Of a stretch of DNA of 64,000 bases, positions 41,420 to 50,236 are shown piece after piece (positions within the stretch are counted from its first letter, which is position 1; each line of letters begins with the position of its first letter). This DNA is from Aquariibacter albus. Lineage in GTDB: Bacteria; Pseudomonadota; Gammaproteobacteria; Burkholderiales; Burkholderiaceae_C. Location of the stretch: NCBI RefSeq assembly GCF_014145335.1, contig NZ_JACIVI010000001.1, forward strand, positions 62,001 through 126,000. Direction: 5' to 3'. A program made the position numbers and the translations under genes. The notes beneath the pieces are model-generated. The model searched no databases. It was not told the origin of the DNA and saw only the letters and a program-made list of their open reading frames with translations.

Positions 41420-42246
41420 GGCGAGGGCGTGTCGATTCGGCCGGCCAGGAAGGTGAGCCCCGCGAAGACCGCCCATCCGCCGGAAATGCGATTCAGGCCC
41501 CGGCTGCTGCCGAAGTCGATCACCACGCTCGGCGAAAGCGCGTAGCTGGCGGCCAGCAGGCCGCGATGCGTGGAGCGGGTGCCGCGTTGCCCCAGGCCCG
41601 AGAGCTCGGCCGCCACCGTCCAGTCGGGACCCAGCTGGCGGGCCAGGTCCACGGCCCAGGCCCGCTGCCAGTGGCCCTGCTTGGTCTCGAGCCGGCCCAG
41701 CTGGGTCAGGCCGAGATTGACGTCGGTGTGCCAGACCCGACCCTCGCCGAAGTCCAGGCTGTAGATGCCGAGCAGTCCGGCATCGCGCCGGCCGCTGCCC
41801 AGTCCGCGACGGGCCGTCGGCAGCTTGAGGCTGAGTTCGAGGCCAAGGGCAGCGTCCTCGTCCAGGCTGTGCCGGTGCTTCAGCACGAGGCTGCTGTCGC
41901 CCAGCCCTCGGTGGCCAGGGCCGGGTTGCTCGTGTACCCAGCCTTCGCCCTGCAGACGCAGGCCCCAGTCCTCGCTGAAGGCGTACTTCAGTGCGTAGTT
42001 CAGGTTGTCCCGCTGGCTGGCCCCGCCGGCCCGGCTGCGCTGCAGGCCGGTCTCGATCTCCACCCAGCCCGGGGCGGACAGGGCGGCCGGTGCCGACACC
42101 GTCGGCCGGTAGGGCGTGACCGAGGGCCCCTCCTGCGCGAGGCCGGCTCCTCCGACGAGTGCGAGCAGCCAGCCGAGGGCTGTTCTGCCCCCAGGGTGAA
42201 CCCAGTGATCGTTCGGCCTCAGCCTGGGTGCGTAGGATCGATCCAT
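41416..42246 (-). CDS. Outer-membrane beta-barrel-type protein, unknown role
   Basis: A 276-residue protein. A signal-type helix (ALGWLLALVGGAGLAQ, about 23-38) leads alternating strands with aromatic girdle patterns (WVEIETGLQRSRAGG, YALKYAFSEDWGLRLQGEG, LLAASYALSPSVVIDFG) and a C-terminus resembling the MetA-pathway or transporter-type outer-membrane proteins. The ATG at 42246 overlaps the cupin gene by 28 nt. The function is unknown. Confidence 0.65.
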   Translation of the reverse strand: MDRSYAPRLRPNDHWVHPGGRTALGWLLALVGGAGLAQEGPSVTPYRPTVSAPAALSAPGWVEIETGLQRSRAGGASQRDNLNYALKYAFSEDWGLRLQGEGWVHEQPGPGHRGLGDSSLVLKHRHSLDEDAALGLELSLKLPTARRGLGSGRRDAGLLGIYSLDFGEGRVWHTDVNLGLTQLGRLETKQGHWQRAWAVDLARQLGPDWTVAAELSGLGQRGTRSTHRGLLAASYALSPSVVIDFGSSRGLNRISGGWAVFAGLTFLAGRIDTPSP

Positions 42247-42692
42247 GCGACATCCTCCGGCGCTTCCGCGGGGGCGATGTCGAGATTGACCGCCACCGCC
42301 TCGCCGTCACTTCGCACCAGCACGCACTCCAGCACCTCGGTCGGGCTGGCGTTGATTTCCTGGTGAGGGACGAAGGGCGGCACGTAGATGAAGTCGCCCG
42401 GACCGGCTTCGGCCGTGAACTCCAGCCGTTCGCCCCAGCGCATCCGCGCCCGGCCCTTGACGATGTAGATCACGCTCTCCAGCGGCCCGTGGTGGTGGGC
42501 GCCGGTCTTGGCGTTCGGGTGGATGTGCACGGTGCCCGCCCAGAGTTTCTGGGCACCGACCCGCGCGAAGTTGATGGCCGCCTTGCGGTCCATGCCGGGG
42601 GTCTGGGCCGTGTTCGCGTCCAGGCGATCGCCGGGCACGACCCGCACGCCGTCGTGCTTCCAGTGGGGGCTGTGATCGGAGGGGGTGCTCAT
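42219..42692 (-). CDS. Cupin domain protein
   Basis: A 157-residue single-cupin protein. The metal-binding first motif is GAHHHGPLESVIYIVKGRA and the second is GDFIYVPPFVPHQEIN. The His/Glu spacing suggests a bound metal ion. Cupins of this kind include small dioxygenases, isomerases and sensors. The substrate cannot be told. It is first in the overlapping cluster, 25 nt from the end of the Csp-like gene. Confidence 0.82.
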   Translation of the reverse strand: MSTPSDHSPHWKHDGVRVVPGDRLDANTAQTPGMDRKAAINFARVGAQKLWAGTVHIHPNAKTGAHHHGPLESVIYIVKGRARMRWGERLEFTAEAGPGDFIYVPPFVPHQEINASPTEVLECVLVRSDGEAVAVNLDIAPAEAPEDVAWIDPTHPG

Positions 42693-42717
42693 GGGCCGGA
42701 TCCGGCGACGACGGGGC

Positions 42718-43203
42718 TCAGGCGCGCTTGCTGGCGCGGATCGCGGCCAGGCAGGCGTCATGGCAGGCCTTGCACTCGGCGTGGTGCTCGAGGTGCGGCT
42801 TGCAGGCCTCGACGCAGGCCTGCATCGACTGCACGGCGGTGCGTGCCAGCGCCGGGGTGTAGGCCGAGTTCAGGCCTGCGGCCTTCAGCGTCGCGCCGCA
42901 GGTCACATCGCAGTCGAGGGCGGTGCGAAGGCAGTCCCCCACCGACTTGTCGCCCTGGGCCAGCAGCACCTGGCAGTGCGCGATGCAGGCCGAGATGGCG
43001 CTGGTGCAGGCCTGGTAGGACTTGATCAGTCCGCGGTAGCGGCCGGCCGGGGCGGCATCGCGGCCGCTGTCGCCACCATGGCCGCCATGGCCGGCGTGGG
43101 CCTGGCCGTCGGTCGCCGCGGCCAGGCCGGGAAGGCTGGCGGCCAGGCCGGCCAGGCCCAGGCCGATCAGCCGGCGGCGGGAGGGCGGGGTGAGCGGGTT
43201 CAT
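42718..43203 (-). CDS. Four-helix copper-binding protein, Csp-like
   Basis: A 161-residue protein with a Tat-type signal (SRRRLIGLGLAGLAA) and a His/Gly-rich stretch after the cleavage site (HAGHGGHGGD). A four-helix domain with 11 cysteines follows, arranged as CxxxxxxC and CxxxC pairs (ACTSAISACIAHC, DCDVTCG, ACVEACKPH, CKACHDAC). This matches the DUF326/Csp1 copper storage family, in which cysteines point into the helical bundle and bind many Cu(I). It lies opposite the Spy-like gene and a two-component system. Confidence 0.85.
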   Translation of the reverse strand: MNPLTPPSRRRLIGLGLAGLAASLPGLAAATDGQAHAGHGGHGGDSGRDAAPAGRYRGLIKSYQACTSAISACIAHCQVLLAQGDKSVGDCLRTALDCDVTCGATLKAAGLNSAYTPALARTAVQSMQACVEACKPHLEHHAECKACHDACLAAIRASKRA

Positions 43204-43411
43204 CGAGGGGCTCCGAGAGGCTTGACGGGATGCAAAGCCGCCGGCGAGGGCGGCACCTTGCGGCTGAGCTTCGCACAGCCGCGCCGGTCCGGACATGCGG
43301 GCCACTCCGCAGGCTTCAAGTTTCTTTACCGGATGCGGGCGGACCCGACATGCCCGGCGACCACAGTGAAGGCCTCCGCAGCCCGCTGCCTTACCCCCCA
43401 AGGAGTTCGCG

Positions 43412-44008
43412 ATGTCTTCCCTCTCCCCGGTGTCCTCCCGCCGCCTGGCCCGCCAGGCCTGGCTGCCCGCGCTGCTGCTGGCGGTGGCCGGCAGCGTCGC
43501 CTTGCTGAACCTGCCGGCCGCCCAGGCCAGCCCGGCCGAGCGCGGGGCGCATCGCCACGGGCCGGCGCAGCTGCCCCAGCCCGAGCATGCCGAGCGCATG
43601 GTCGACCGGCTGCTGATGGGCGTCGACGACGTCACGGCCCAGCAGCGCAGCCAGCTGGTCAGCATCGGCCGCGAGGCCCTGCGCGATCTGGCCGGCCAGC
43701 GCGAGGCCGCTCACAAGCTGCGCGAGCGCCAGCGCCAGCTGCTCGCCCAGCCGACGGTGGATGCCGCCGCCATCGAGCAGCTGCGTCAGCAGATGCTGGT
43801 CCAGCATGAACAGATGTCGCGTCGCAGCACCCAGGCCCTGGTCGAGGCCAGCCGGGTGCTGAACCCCGGGCAGCGGGCCCAGATCGCCCGCCGGCTGGAG
43901 GCGCGTCACGAGGGCTTGCGCGGCGGGCCGCGGGGCGAGGGTCGCGGCGAAGGGCCGCGCCCCGAGCGCCACGGGCAGGCGGCGGATCGGGCCGCGCCCC
44001 TGCTGTGA
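43412..44008 (+). CDS. Spy/CpxP-like periplasmic protein
   Basis: A 198-residue exported protein with signal peptide (about 1-39, ending AAQAS). A mostly helical body resembles the LTxxQ family of Spy, CpxP and ZraP: HAERMVDRLLMGVDDVTAQQR and LNPGQRAQIARRLEAR. The tail is Gly/Arg-rich and probably disordered. Such proteins buffer envelope stress or metals. AAGGAG lies 7 nt before the ATG. It precedes the response-regulator gene by 162 nt, like CpxP with CpxRA. Confidence 0.78.
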   Translation: MSSLSPVSSRRLARQAWLPALLLAVAGSVALLNLPAAQASPAERGAHRHGPAQLPQPEHAERMVDRLLMGVDDVTAQQRSQLVSIGREALRDLAGQREAAHKLRERQRQLLAQPTVDAAAIEQLRQQMLVQHEQMSRRSTQALVEASRVLNPGQRAQIARRLEARHEGLRGGPRGEGRGEGPRPERHGQAADRAAPLL

Positions 44009-44170
44009 ACGGCAGGCGCTCGTCCTGAGCCTGGCCTCCCGGGACCTGCGGTCCGCGGGGGGGCCGCCGGCCCCTCCCTCCCGCCGGGTCGGCGGACTTC
44101 GGCCGTCCCGGCAGGCCGCCCGCGCGGCCTGCGCCCGGGGCGGCCCTCTTTTTGTGGAATGCTGCCTGCG

Positions 44171-44878
44171 ATGAGCGCCACCCACTTGCTGTTGATCGAC
44201 GACGACGCTCGCCTGGCCGAGATGCTGGGCGACTACCTGCGCCAGGCCGGGCTGGACGTGACCGTGGCCGCCAGCCTGGCCGAGGGCCGCAGCCAGCTGG
44301 CCCGCGCGCGCTGGGATGCGCTCATCCTCGACCTGATGCTGCCCGACGGCAACGGCCTGGACCTGACCCGCGAGCTGCGCGCCGAGCCGCGCACCCGCGG
44401 CCTGCCCCTGCTGATGCTGACCGCGCGTGGCGAACCCATGGACCGCGTCGTCGGCCTGGAACTCGGGGCCGACGACTACCTGCCCAAACCCTTCGAGCCG
44501 CGCGAGCTGCTGGCCCGCCTGAAGGCCTTGCTGCGCCGTGCCGCGCCCGGTGAGCCGGCCAGCGAGCTGCTGCGCTTCGGCCGCCTGGAGATCGACCTCG
44601 GCGCCCGCCAGGCCCGCGTCGCCGGGCGCCCCTGCGAGCTGACCAGCTACCAGTTCGACCTGCTGCTGGTGCTGGCTCGCGCCGCCGGCCGCGTGCTGAG
44701 CCGCGACCAGATCATGGACGCGCTGCGCGGCCACGCCCTGGAGGCCTTCGACCGCTCGATCGACGTGCATGTCTCGCGCATCCGCGCGGCCATCGAGGAC
44801 GATCCCAAGGCGCCACGCCGCATCCTCACCGTGCGCGGCGCCGGCTACCTCTTCGCGCGCAAGCAGGACGAAGCCTGA
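44171..44878 (+). CDS. OmpR/PhoB-family response regulator
   Basis: A 235-residue transcription regulator. The receiver domain has LLLIDDDARLAE and the phospho-Asp in ALILDLMLPDG, with Lys in YLPKPFEP. The winged-helix DNA-binding domain has ELTSYQFDLLLVLA and DRSIDVHVSRIRA. It is most like CpxR/RstA types. The ATG at 44171 gives the usual N-terminus. An ATG 12 nt upstream is less likely. It is followed after 13 nt by its kinase. Confidence 0.9.
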   Translation: MSATHLLLIDDDARLAEMLGDYLRQAGLDVTVAASLAEGRSQLARARWDALILDLMLPDGNGLDLTRELRAEPRTRGLPLLMLTARGEPMDRVVGLELGADDYLPKPFEPRELLARLKALLRRAAPGEPASELLRFGRLEIDLGARQARVAGRPCELTSYQFDLLLVLARAAGRVLSRDQIMDALRGHALEAFDRSIDVHVSRIRAAIEDDPKAPRRILTVRGAGYLFARKQDEA

Positions 44879-44891
44879 AGCCCGCCGCGCG

Positions 44892-46340
44892 ATGAAGACC
44901 CTCTACCTGCGCATCTACCTGACGGTGCTGGCCGTGCTGGCGGCCTTCGCCCTGGTCGGCGGTGGCCTGGCCAAGCTCAAGCTCGACGAGGAGCGCGAGC
45001 GCTTCGACCAGGAGCGCAGCCGCTACGAGCAGAACGCCAGCGACCGCACCCTGGCCTGGGCCGAGCTGATCGAGGCCGTGCTGCCGCCCGACGAAGCGCC
45101 CGAGCTGGAGCAGGCCGCGGCCCTGGTCAGCTGGTCCGAGCGCCTGCGGCTGCCGATGGCGCTGGACCGGGCCGATGGCGTGCGCGTGGTCACCAGCCCG
45201 CTCTACGACCGGCTCGAGGACCTGCGCCACCGCGCCGAGCGGCCGCTGCGCGAGGACCGCGGCCCGGTGCGCCTGAACCTGCGCGACGGCCGCGGCCTGT
45301 GGATCTGGCGTCCGCCGCGGCTGCTGCGCGAGGCGCTGGGCCTGCCCGGCGGGGGCCCGCGCGAGGGAGCGTCCGGGGCCGATCGCGGCCCGGGCGGCGG
45401 GCCCGGCTTCGGCCCGCCGCCACCGCGCTTGTTCGGCGGCCTGCCGTGGCTGGACGGCCGCGGCCTGCTGATCGCGCTGGCCCTGCTCTTCGTTGCCGTC
45501 GCGGCCGGCGCCTATCCGGTGGTGCGTCGCCTCACGCGGCGGCTGGAGGCGCTGCAGGCGGGGGTGGAAGCCTTCGGCGCGGGCCAGCTGCGCCGCCGGG
45601 TCGATGCCCAGGGCAAGGACGAAGTGGCCGCGCTGGCGCGCAGCTTCAACGAGGCGGCCGAGCGCATCGAGGGCCTGATCGACGCCCACCGCAGCCTCCT
45701 GGCCAATGCCAGCCACGAGCTGCGCTCGCCGCTGGCCCGGCTGAAGATGGCCCTGGCCCTGGCCGAGGAGGCGGGCCCCGAGCGCGCCCTGCCCTTGCGC
45801 GAGGAGGCCCGCCGCAACATCGCGGAGCTTGATGCCCTGGTCGAGGAGGTGCTACTCGCCAGCCGCCTCGACGCCCGCCCCGAGCCGCAGCGCGAAGCGC
45901 TGGACCCGCTGGCCCTGGCCACCGAGATCGCTGCCGAGACGGATGCCGTGCTCGACGACAGCGCCTGGGATCTGGTCCCGGCCGGCACCGAAGCCCCGCT
46001 GCACGGCGACGAGCGCCTGCTGCGGCGCGCGCTGCGCAATCTGCTGGAGAACGCCCGCCGCTACGGGGGCCAGTCGGCCCCCGAACTGCGCCTGCACCGC
46101 GAGGGGTCGTGGATCTGCTTCTGCGTCGACGACCGCGGCCCCGGCGTGCCGGCGGCCGAGCGCGAGCGCATCTTCGAGCCCTTCTACCGTCTGCCCGGCC
46201 ATGCCGAGCGGGCCGGCGGCGTCGGCCTGGGGCTGAGCCTGGTGCGGCAGATCGCCCGCCTGCACGGCGGCCGCGTGGACTGCGAGGCGCGCGAGGGCGG
46301 CGGCAGCCGCTTCGTGCTGCGTCTGCCGGTGGCCGGCTGA
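44892..46340 (+). CDS. CpxA-like sensor histidine kinase
   Basis: A 482-residue inner-membrane kinase with helix 1 near 7-27, a periplasmic region of about 165 residues ending in a Gly/Pro-rich stretch, and helix 2 near 190-211. HAMP is followed by the H box LLANASHELRSPLARLK (His near 275), the N box LLENARRYGG and DDRGPGVP, VGLGLSLV. The partner is the response regulator just upstream. The Spy-like and Csp-like neighbours suggest an envelope or copper stress signal. Confidence 0.9.
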   Translation: MKTLYLRIYLTVLAVLAAFALVGGGLAKLKLDEERERFDQERSRYEQNASDRTLAWAELIEAVLPPDEAPELEQAAALVSWSERLRLPMALDRADGVRVVTSPLYDRLEDLRHRAERPLREDRGPVRLNLRDGRGLWIWRPPRLLREALGLPGGGPREGASGADRGPGGGPGFGPPPPRLFGGLPWLDGRGLLIALALLFVAVAAGAYPVVRRLTRRLEALQAGVEAFGAGQLRRRVDAQGKDEVAALARSFNEAAERIEGLIDAHRSLLANASHELRSPLARLKMALALAEEAGPERALPLREEARRNIAELDALVEEVLLASRLDARPEPQREALDPLALATEIAAETDAVLDDSAWDLVPAGTEAPLHGDERLLRRALRNLLENARRYGGQSAPELRLHREGSWICFCVDDRGPGVPAAERERIFEPFYRLPGHAERAGGVGLGLSLVRQIARLHGGRVDCEAREGGGSRFVLRLPVAG

Positions 46341-46350
46341 GCCCGGCGGA

Positions 46351-46830
46351 TCAGCCGGCGGCCGCCGGTGCCGGGCCGCCCGCGGCGGCATCGTCCGGCG
46401 GTGGCGCCGGCCGCTCGCTGGGGCCGTCGCCCTGGGCGCGCTCGGCATAGCGGTTGAAGCGCCAGGCGCTGGCCTCCTGCGTGATGCGGCGCCAGGTCGC
46501 GCGCTTCTCGGCCGGCCCCATCGCCGTCCAGTGCTGCACCTCGTCGAAGCTGCGGCCGCAGCCCTTGCAGACGGCATCGCCCTGGCTGGTCGAGCAGATC
46601 GCGATGCAGGGCGAGTCCGGTGTGCTGGCATACCAGCCCAGCCAGGCCTCGCGGGCGCGTGCCGGCATGCTGGTCTCGTCGCACAGCGCCTCGCGGTAAT
46701 AGACCATCAGGGCGTAGACCTCGGCCAGCGCACGCACCTCCGGGCAGGCGCTGATGCCGTCGGGCGAGGGCGAGCGCTGCCGCCACCAGTTGATCGCGGC
46801 CTCGATGTCGGTGATGTGGATCGCAGCCAT
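46351..46830 (-). CDS. DUF3717 and DUF1289 domain protein
   Basis: A 159-residue protein joining a DUF3717 region (HITDIEAAINWWRQRSPSPD) with a DUF1289 region (SPCIAICSTSQGDAVCKGCGRSFDEVQHW). The four cysteines of DUF1289 likely bind an iron-sulfur cluster or zinc. The function is unknown. The tail is Ala/Pro-rich. It lies 13 nt downstream of the trpS stop. Confidence 0.82.
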   Translation of the reverse strand: MAAIHITDIEAAINWWRQRSPSPDGISACPEVRALAEVYALMVYYREALCDETSMPARAREAWLGWYASTPDSPCIAICSTSQGDAVCKGCGRSFDEVQHWTAMGPAEKRATWRRITQEASAWRFNRYAERAQGDGPSERPAPPPDDAAAGGPAPAAAG

Positions 46831-46843
46831 GCCGGCTCCAGGC

Positions 46844-48178
46844 TCAGGGCTTGAGCTTGTCGGCGGCCTCGGCCGCCGCCGCATCGACCAGGGCCTGCAG
46901 GGCCGCCGCCACGCGGGCCGTGTCCATGCCCTCGCCCAGGGTCAGGGGCGCGCCGGGCAGGGCGGCTGCGCCCTCGGTCTTCAGGCGCTTGACCCAGGCA
47001 CCGGCTTCGCGGCCCTCGTCGAAGCCCTCGCTGATCAGCAGCACCTGCTGGCCGTCGGCGGCGACCAGCTTGAAACGGAAGCGGCCGTCGCTCTCGCGGT
47101 ATTGCTTGAAGACCGGCAGCGCGGCCTTGGCGGCCGCAGCGGCGGCGGCCGGTGCGGCCGCGGCCACCATGGCGCGCAGGCCCACGGCCTGGCGCAGCGT
47201 GGCCATCAGGGGCGCGGCCAGCGCGCGGGCCTTGGTGGCGCCGGCCTGCAGCACCGCCTCCAGCTCATCGGGCCGGGCCATCAGCTCGGCATAGCGCGCC
47301 CGCATCGGGCCGACCTGGGCCTCGATCTGCGCGACCAGCCGGGCCTTGGCCTCGCCCCAGGCCAGGCCGGCCTGCAGCGCGGCGCGGAAGTCCGCCCGTT
47401 CGGGCGGGGTGGCGAAGGCGTCGAAGAGGGTGACCAGGGCCACGTCCTCGGTCGGCTTGGGCTCGCCCGGGCCGCGCGAGTCGGTGACGATGCGCGCCAC
47501 CGCGGCACGCAGCGCCTCGGGGCCGCCTTCGAACAGGGGCACGGTGTTGTCGTAGCTCTTGCTCATCTTGCGGCCGTCCAGGCCGGGCAGGGTGGCGACC
47601 TCGTCGTCCACCGCCGCCTCGGGCAGCACCAGCAGCTCGCGGCCCGCGCCGAAGAGGTGGTTGAAGCGCGCGGCCACGTCGCGCGCCATCTCGATGTGCT
47701 GCACCTGGTCGCGGCCCACCGGCACGCGCTGGGCGCCGAACAGCAGGATGTCGGCCGCCATCAGGATGGGGTAGCTGTAGAGGCCCATGGTGATGCCGGC
47801 ATCCGCGTCCTCGCCCGCGGCGACGTTGGCATCCAGCGCGGCCTTGTAGGCGTGGGCGCGGTTCATCTGGCCCTTGCCGGTGACGCAGGTCAGCAGCCAG
47901 GACAGCTCGGGAATCTCGGGCACGTCGCTCTGGCGGTAGAAGACCACCCGCGCCGGGTCGAGCCCGGCGGCCAGCCAGGTGGCGGCGATCTCGCGCCGCG
48001 AGCGCTCGATGCGCGCCGGGTCCTCGCACTTGATCAGCGCGTGGTAGTCCGCCAGGAAGAAGAAGCTCTCCACTCCCGCTTCGCGACTGGCCGCGATGGC
48101 CGGGCGGATCGCGCCGACGTAATTGCCCAGGTGGGGCGTGCCGGTGGTGGTGATGCCGGTGAGGACGCGGGTGGGCAT
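46844..48178 (-). CDS. trpS: Tryptophan-tRNA ligase with C-terminal extension
   Basis: A 444-residue class I synthetase that charges tRNA-Trp. Signatures are TGITTTGTPHLGNYVGAI (HIGH-type TPHLGN) near the N-terminus, GRDQVQHIEMARD, and KMSKSYDN (KMSKS). The core ends near 340. A further about 100 residues carry a YegP/DUF1508-like segment (FKQYRESDGRFRFKLVAADG, LISEGFDEGREAGAWVKRL). Ordinary TrpS is about 330-350 residues. The extension probably occurs in related Burkholderiales too. The ATG begins directly at MPTRVLTGI. Confidence 0.93.
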   Translation of the reverse strand: MPTRVLTGITTTGTPHLGNYVGAIRPAIAASREAGVESFFFLADYHALIKCEDPARIERSRREIAATWLAAGLDPARVVFYRQSDVPEIPELSWLLTCVTGKGQMNRAHAYKAALDANVAAGEDADAGITMGLYSYPILMAADILLFGAQRVPVGRDQVQHIEMARDVAARFNHLFGAGRELLVLPEAAVDDEVATLPGLDGRKMSKSYDNTVPLFEGGPEALRAAVARIVTDSRGPGEPKPTEDVALVTLFDAFATPPERADFRAALQAGLAWGEAKARLVAQIEAQVGPMRARYAELMARPDELEAVLQAGATKARALAAPLMATLRQAVGLRAMVAAAAPAAAAAAAKAALPVFKQYRESDGRFRFKLVAADGQQVLLISEGFDEGREAGAWVKRLKTEGAAALPGAPLTLGEGMDTARVAAALQALVDAAAAEAADKLKP

Positions 48179-48198
48179 GACAGGCTCGTTCGGGCTTC

Positions 48199-48882
48199 TC
48201 AGGCGCTGGGCAGGGTCGCCAGCAGGGTGTTCAGGGCCGGCAGCAGTTCGCGCATCAGCTTCAGCACGAAGCGCATGATCGGCAGCATCCAGTAGGGGGT
48301 GACCACGCCGATCAGCACCAGGCCGACGACGAGGAAGAAGCCCCAGCGCTCCACCCGCGCCAGCGGCCGGGCCAGGGGCAGGGGCAAGAGGCCGACGGCG
48401 ATGCGCCCGCCGTCCAGCGGCGGCAGCGGCAGCAGGTTGAAGGCGAACATCACCAGGTTCACCAGCACGCCGGCCTTGCAGACGAGGCGGAAGAAGGGCT
48501 CTTCGACGCCCAGCACGATCAGGCCGGTGCCCAGCACGGCCCACAGCAGGGCCTGCACCAGATTGGCAGCCGGGCCGGCAAAGGCCACCCAGACCATGTC
48601 GCGTTTCGGGTGTCGCAGCCGGCGCATGTCCACCGGCACCGGCTTGGCATAACCGAAGACGAAGGCGCCGCCGGTGCCTGCATAGAGCAAGAGGGGCATC
48701 AGCACCGTGCCGATCGGGTCGATGTGGCGCAGCGGGTTCAGGGACAGCCGGCCCAGCACGGCGGCGGTCGGATCGCCCAGGCGCCAGGCGGCATGGCCGT
48801 GCGCGACCTCGTGCAGGGTGATCGCGAACAGGACCGGCAGCAGGTAGACGGCCAGGGTGCGGACGAGCTCGGGGGCTTCCAT
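48199..48882 (-). CDS. Site-2 protease (M50) family membrane protein
   Basis: A 227-residue membrane metalloprotease of the minimal M50 type. The zinc motif is TLHEVAHGHAAW (HExxH) near residues 23-34 and the third ligand is in NLLPLPPLDGGRI. About five or six helices are seen. Substrates are unknown. Its end is 20 nt before the trpS start on the same strand, so co-transcription is likely. Confidence 0.88.
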   Translation of the reverse strand: MEAPELVRTLAVYLLPVLFAITLHEVAHGHAAWRLGDPTAAVLGRLSLNPLRHIDPIGTVLMPLLLYAGTGGAFVFGYAKPVPVDMRRLRHPKRDMVWVAFAGPAANLVQALLWAVLGTGLIVLGVEEPFFRLVCKAGVLVNLVMFAFNLLPLPPLDGGRIAVGLLPLPLARPLARVERWGFFLVVGLVLIGVVTPYWMLPIMRFVLKLMRELLPALNTLLATLPSA

Positions 48883-48967
48883 GGAGCGGCGGATTCTAGG
48901 TGGGGGGTGCCGTCGCGCCCCCCGCGGGGCCAGGGGCGCGCGGGGCCGGCTTCTACACTGCGGCCCG

Positions 48968-49666
48968 ATGAGCGACATCCCTTCTTCCACGCCCGCCCCG
49001 GGCACCCGCCGGCAGCGCCTGGCGGTGCTGATCTCGGGCCGGGGCTCGAACATGCAGGTGCTGGCCGAGGCCTGCGAGCGCGAAGCCTGGCCGGCCGAGT
49101 TCGTCGGCGTGATCAGCAACCGACCCGCAGCCGCCGGCCTGGCCTGGGCGGCCGCCCGCGGCCTGCCGAGCTTCGCGCTGGACCACACCGCCCACCCCAG
49201 CCGCGAGGCCTTCGACGCCGTGCTGGCCGAGACCCTGGACGCGCTGCGCCCGGACTGGGTGCTGCTGGCCGGCTACATGCGCATCCTCACGCCGGGCTTC
49301 GTCGCCCGCTTTGCCGGCCGGATGATCAACATCCATCCCTCGCTGCTGCCGGCCTTCCCCGGCCTGCACACCCACCGCCGCGCGCTGGAGGCGGGCACGG
49401 TCTGGGCCGGCTGCACGGTGCATGAGGTGACGGCCGAGCTGGACCACGGTCCGCTGCTTGGCCAGGCTGCCGTGCCGCTGCGGCCCGACGATGACGAGGA
49501 CCGCCTCGCCGCGCGCGTGCTGCGCGCCGAGCACCGGCTCTACCCCGAGCTGATCGGCCGCCTGCTGCGCGGCGGCCTGGTGCGCGAGCAGGCCGCCGAC
49601 GGCCGCGTGCACTATGCGGTGCGCGACGGCCGGCCGCGCGGCTTCGTGCTGGACCCGCAGGACTGA
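48968..49666 (+). CDS. purN: Phosphoribosylglycinamide formyltransferase
   Basis: A 232-residue enzyme of purine synthesis. It transfers a formyl group from 10-formyltetrahydrofolate to GAR. Motifs are LAVLISGRGSNMQVL, YMRILTPGFVARF, MINIHPSLLPAFPGLHTH (catalytic His and Asn) and the Asp in ELDHGPLL. The final 20 residues extend slightly beyond E. coli PurN. It is divergent from the M50 gene. Confidence 0.92.
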   Translation: MSDIPSSTPAPGTRRQRLAVLISGRGSNMQVLAEACEREAWPAEFVGVISNRPAAAGLAWAAARGLPSFALDHTAHPSREAFDAVLAETLDALRPDWVLLAGYMRILTPGFVARFAGRMINIHPSLLPAFPGLHTHRRALEAGTVWAGCTVHEVTAELDHGPLLGQAAVPLRPDDDEDRLAARVLRAEHRLYPELIGRLLRGGLVREQAADGRVHYAVRDGRPRGFVLDPQD

Positions 49667-49688
49667 AGCGCCCCGGGCCGGGCCCGGC

Positions 49689-50123
49689 TCAGCGCACCAC
49701 CAGCACCGGCAGCTTGGAGTGCGTCAGCACCTTCTGCGTCTCGCTGCCGAGCAGCAGGGCGCTGACGCCGCGCCGGCCATGCGAAGCCATCACGATCAGC
49801 TCGCAGCCGGTGGCCTGGGCGTGGTCGATGATGGCTTCGTGCGGGCGGTCGGCCTCGACGGCCGTCACGGTGTGCGGCACACCGGCCGCCGCGCAGGCCT
49901 CGACGATGGATGCCAGGCGCTGCTCGGCCAGGCGGTTCTGCGTGGCCTGGAAATCCGAGGGGCTGACCGGCGCCATCTCGCTGATGCCGGCGTAGTCGAA
50001 GGGCTTCTTGACGGTGAGCGCGTCGATGCGCGCGCCGAAGAGGCGGGCCATCGCGACGGCCGTCTGCACGGCCTTGGCCGTGATCTCGCTGCCGTCGGTG
50101 GGGACGAGGATGCGCTTGTACAT
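49689..50123 (-). CDS. Universal stress protein
   Basis: A 144-residue UspA-fold protein. It begins MYKRILVPTDGSEITAKAV and ends with the ATP-binding type loop MASHGRRGVSALLLGSETQKVL. Such proteins act in the cytoplasm during growth arrest or stress. AAGGAG lies 7 nt before the ATG. It is a single gene. Confidence 0.92.
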   Translation of the reverse strand: MYKRILVPTDGSEITAKAVQTAVAMARLFGARIDALTVKKPFDYAGISEMAPVSPSDFQATQNRLAEQRLASIVEACAAAGVPHTVTAVEADRPHEAIIDHAQATGCELIVMASHGRRGVSALLLGSETQKVLTHSKLPVLVVR

Positions 50124-50236
50124 GGCAGGTCTCCTTCAGGCCCCGCCGGTGCCGGGGGCCTGCGGCCATCGTGGCACGCCCGGCTGCCGGCTGTCTTGAG
50201 GGGGATCAAGGAGACGGCCCGGCCGCGGGCCGCGGC

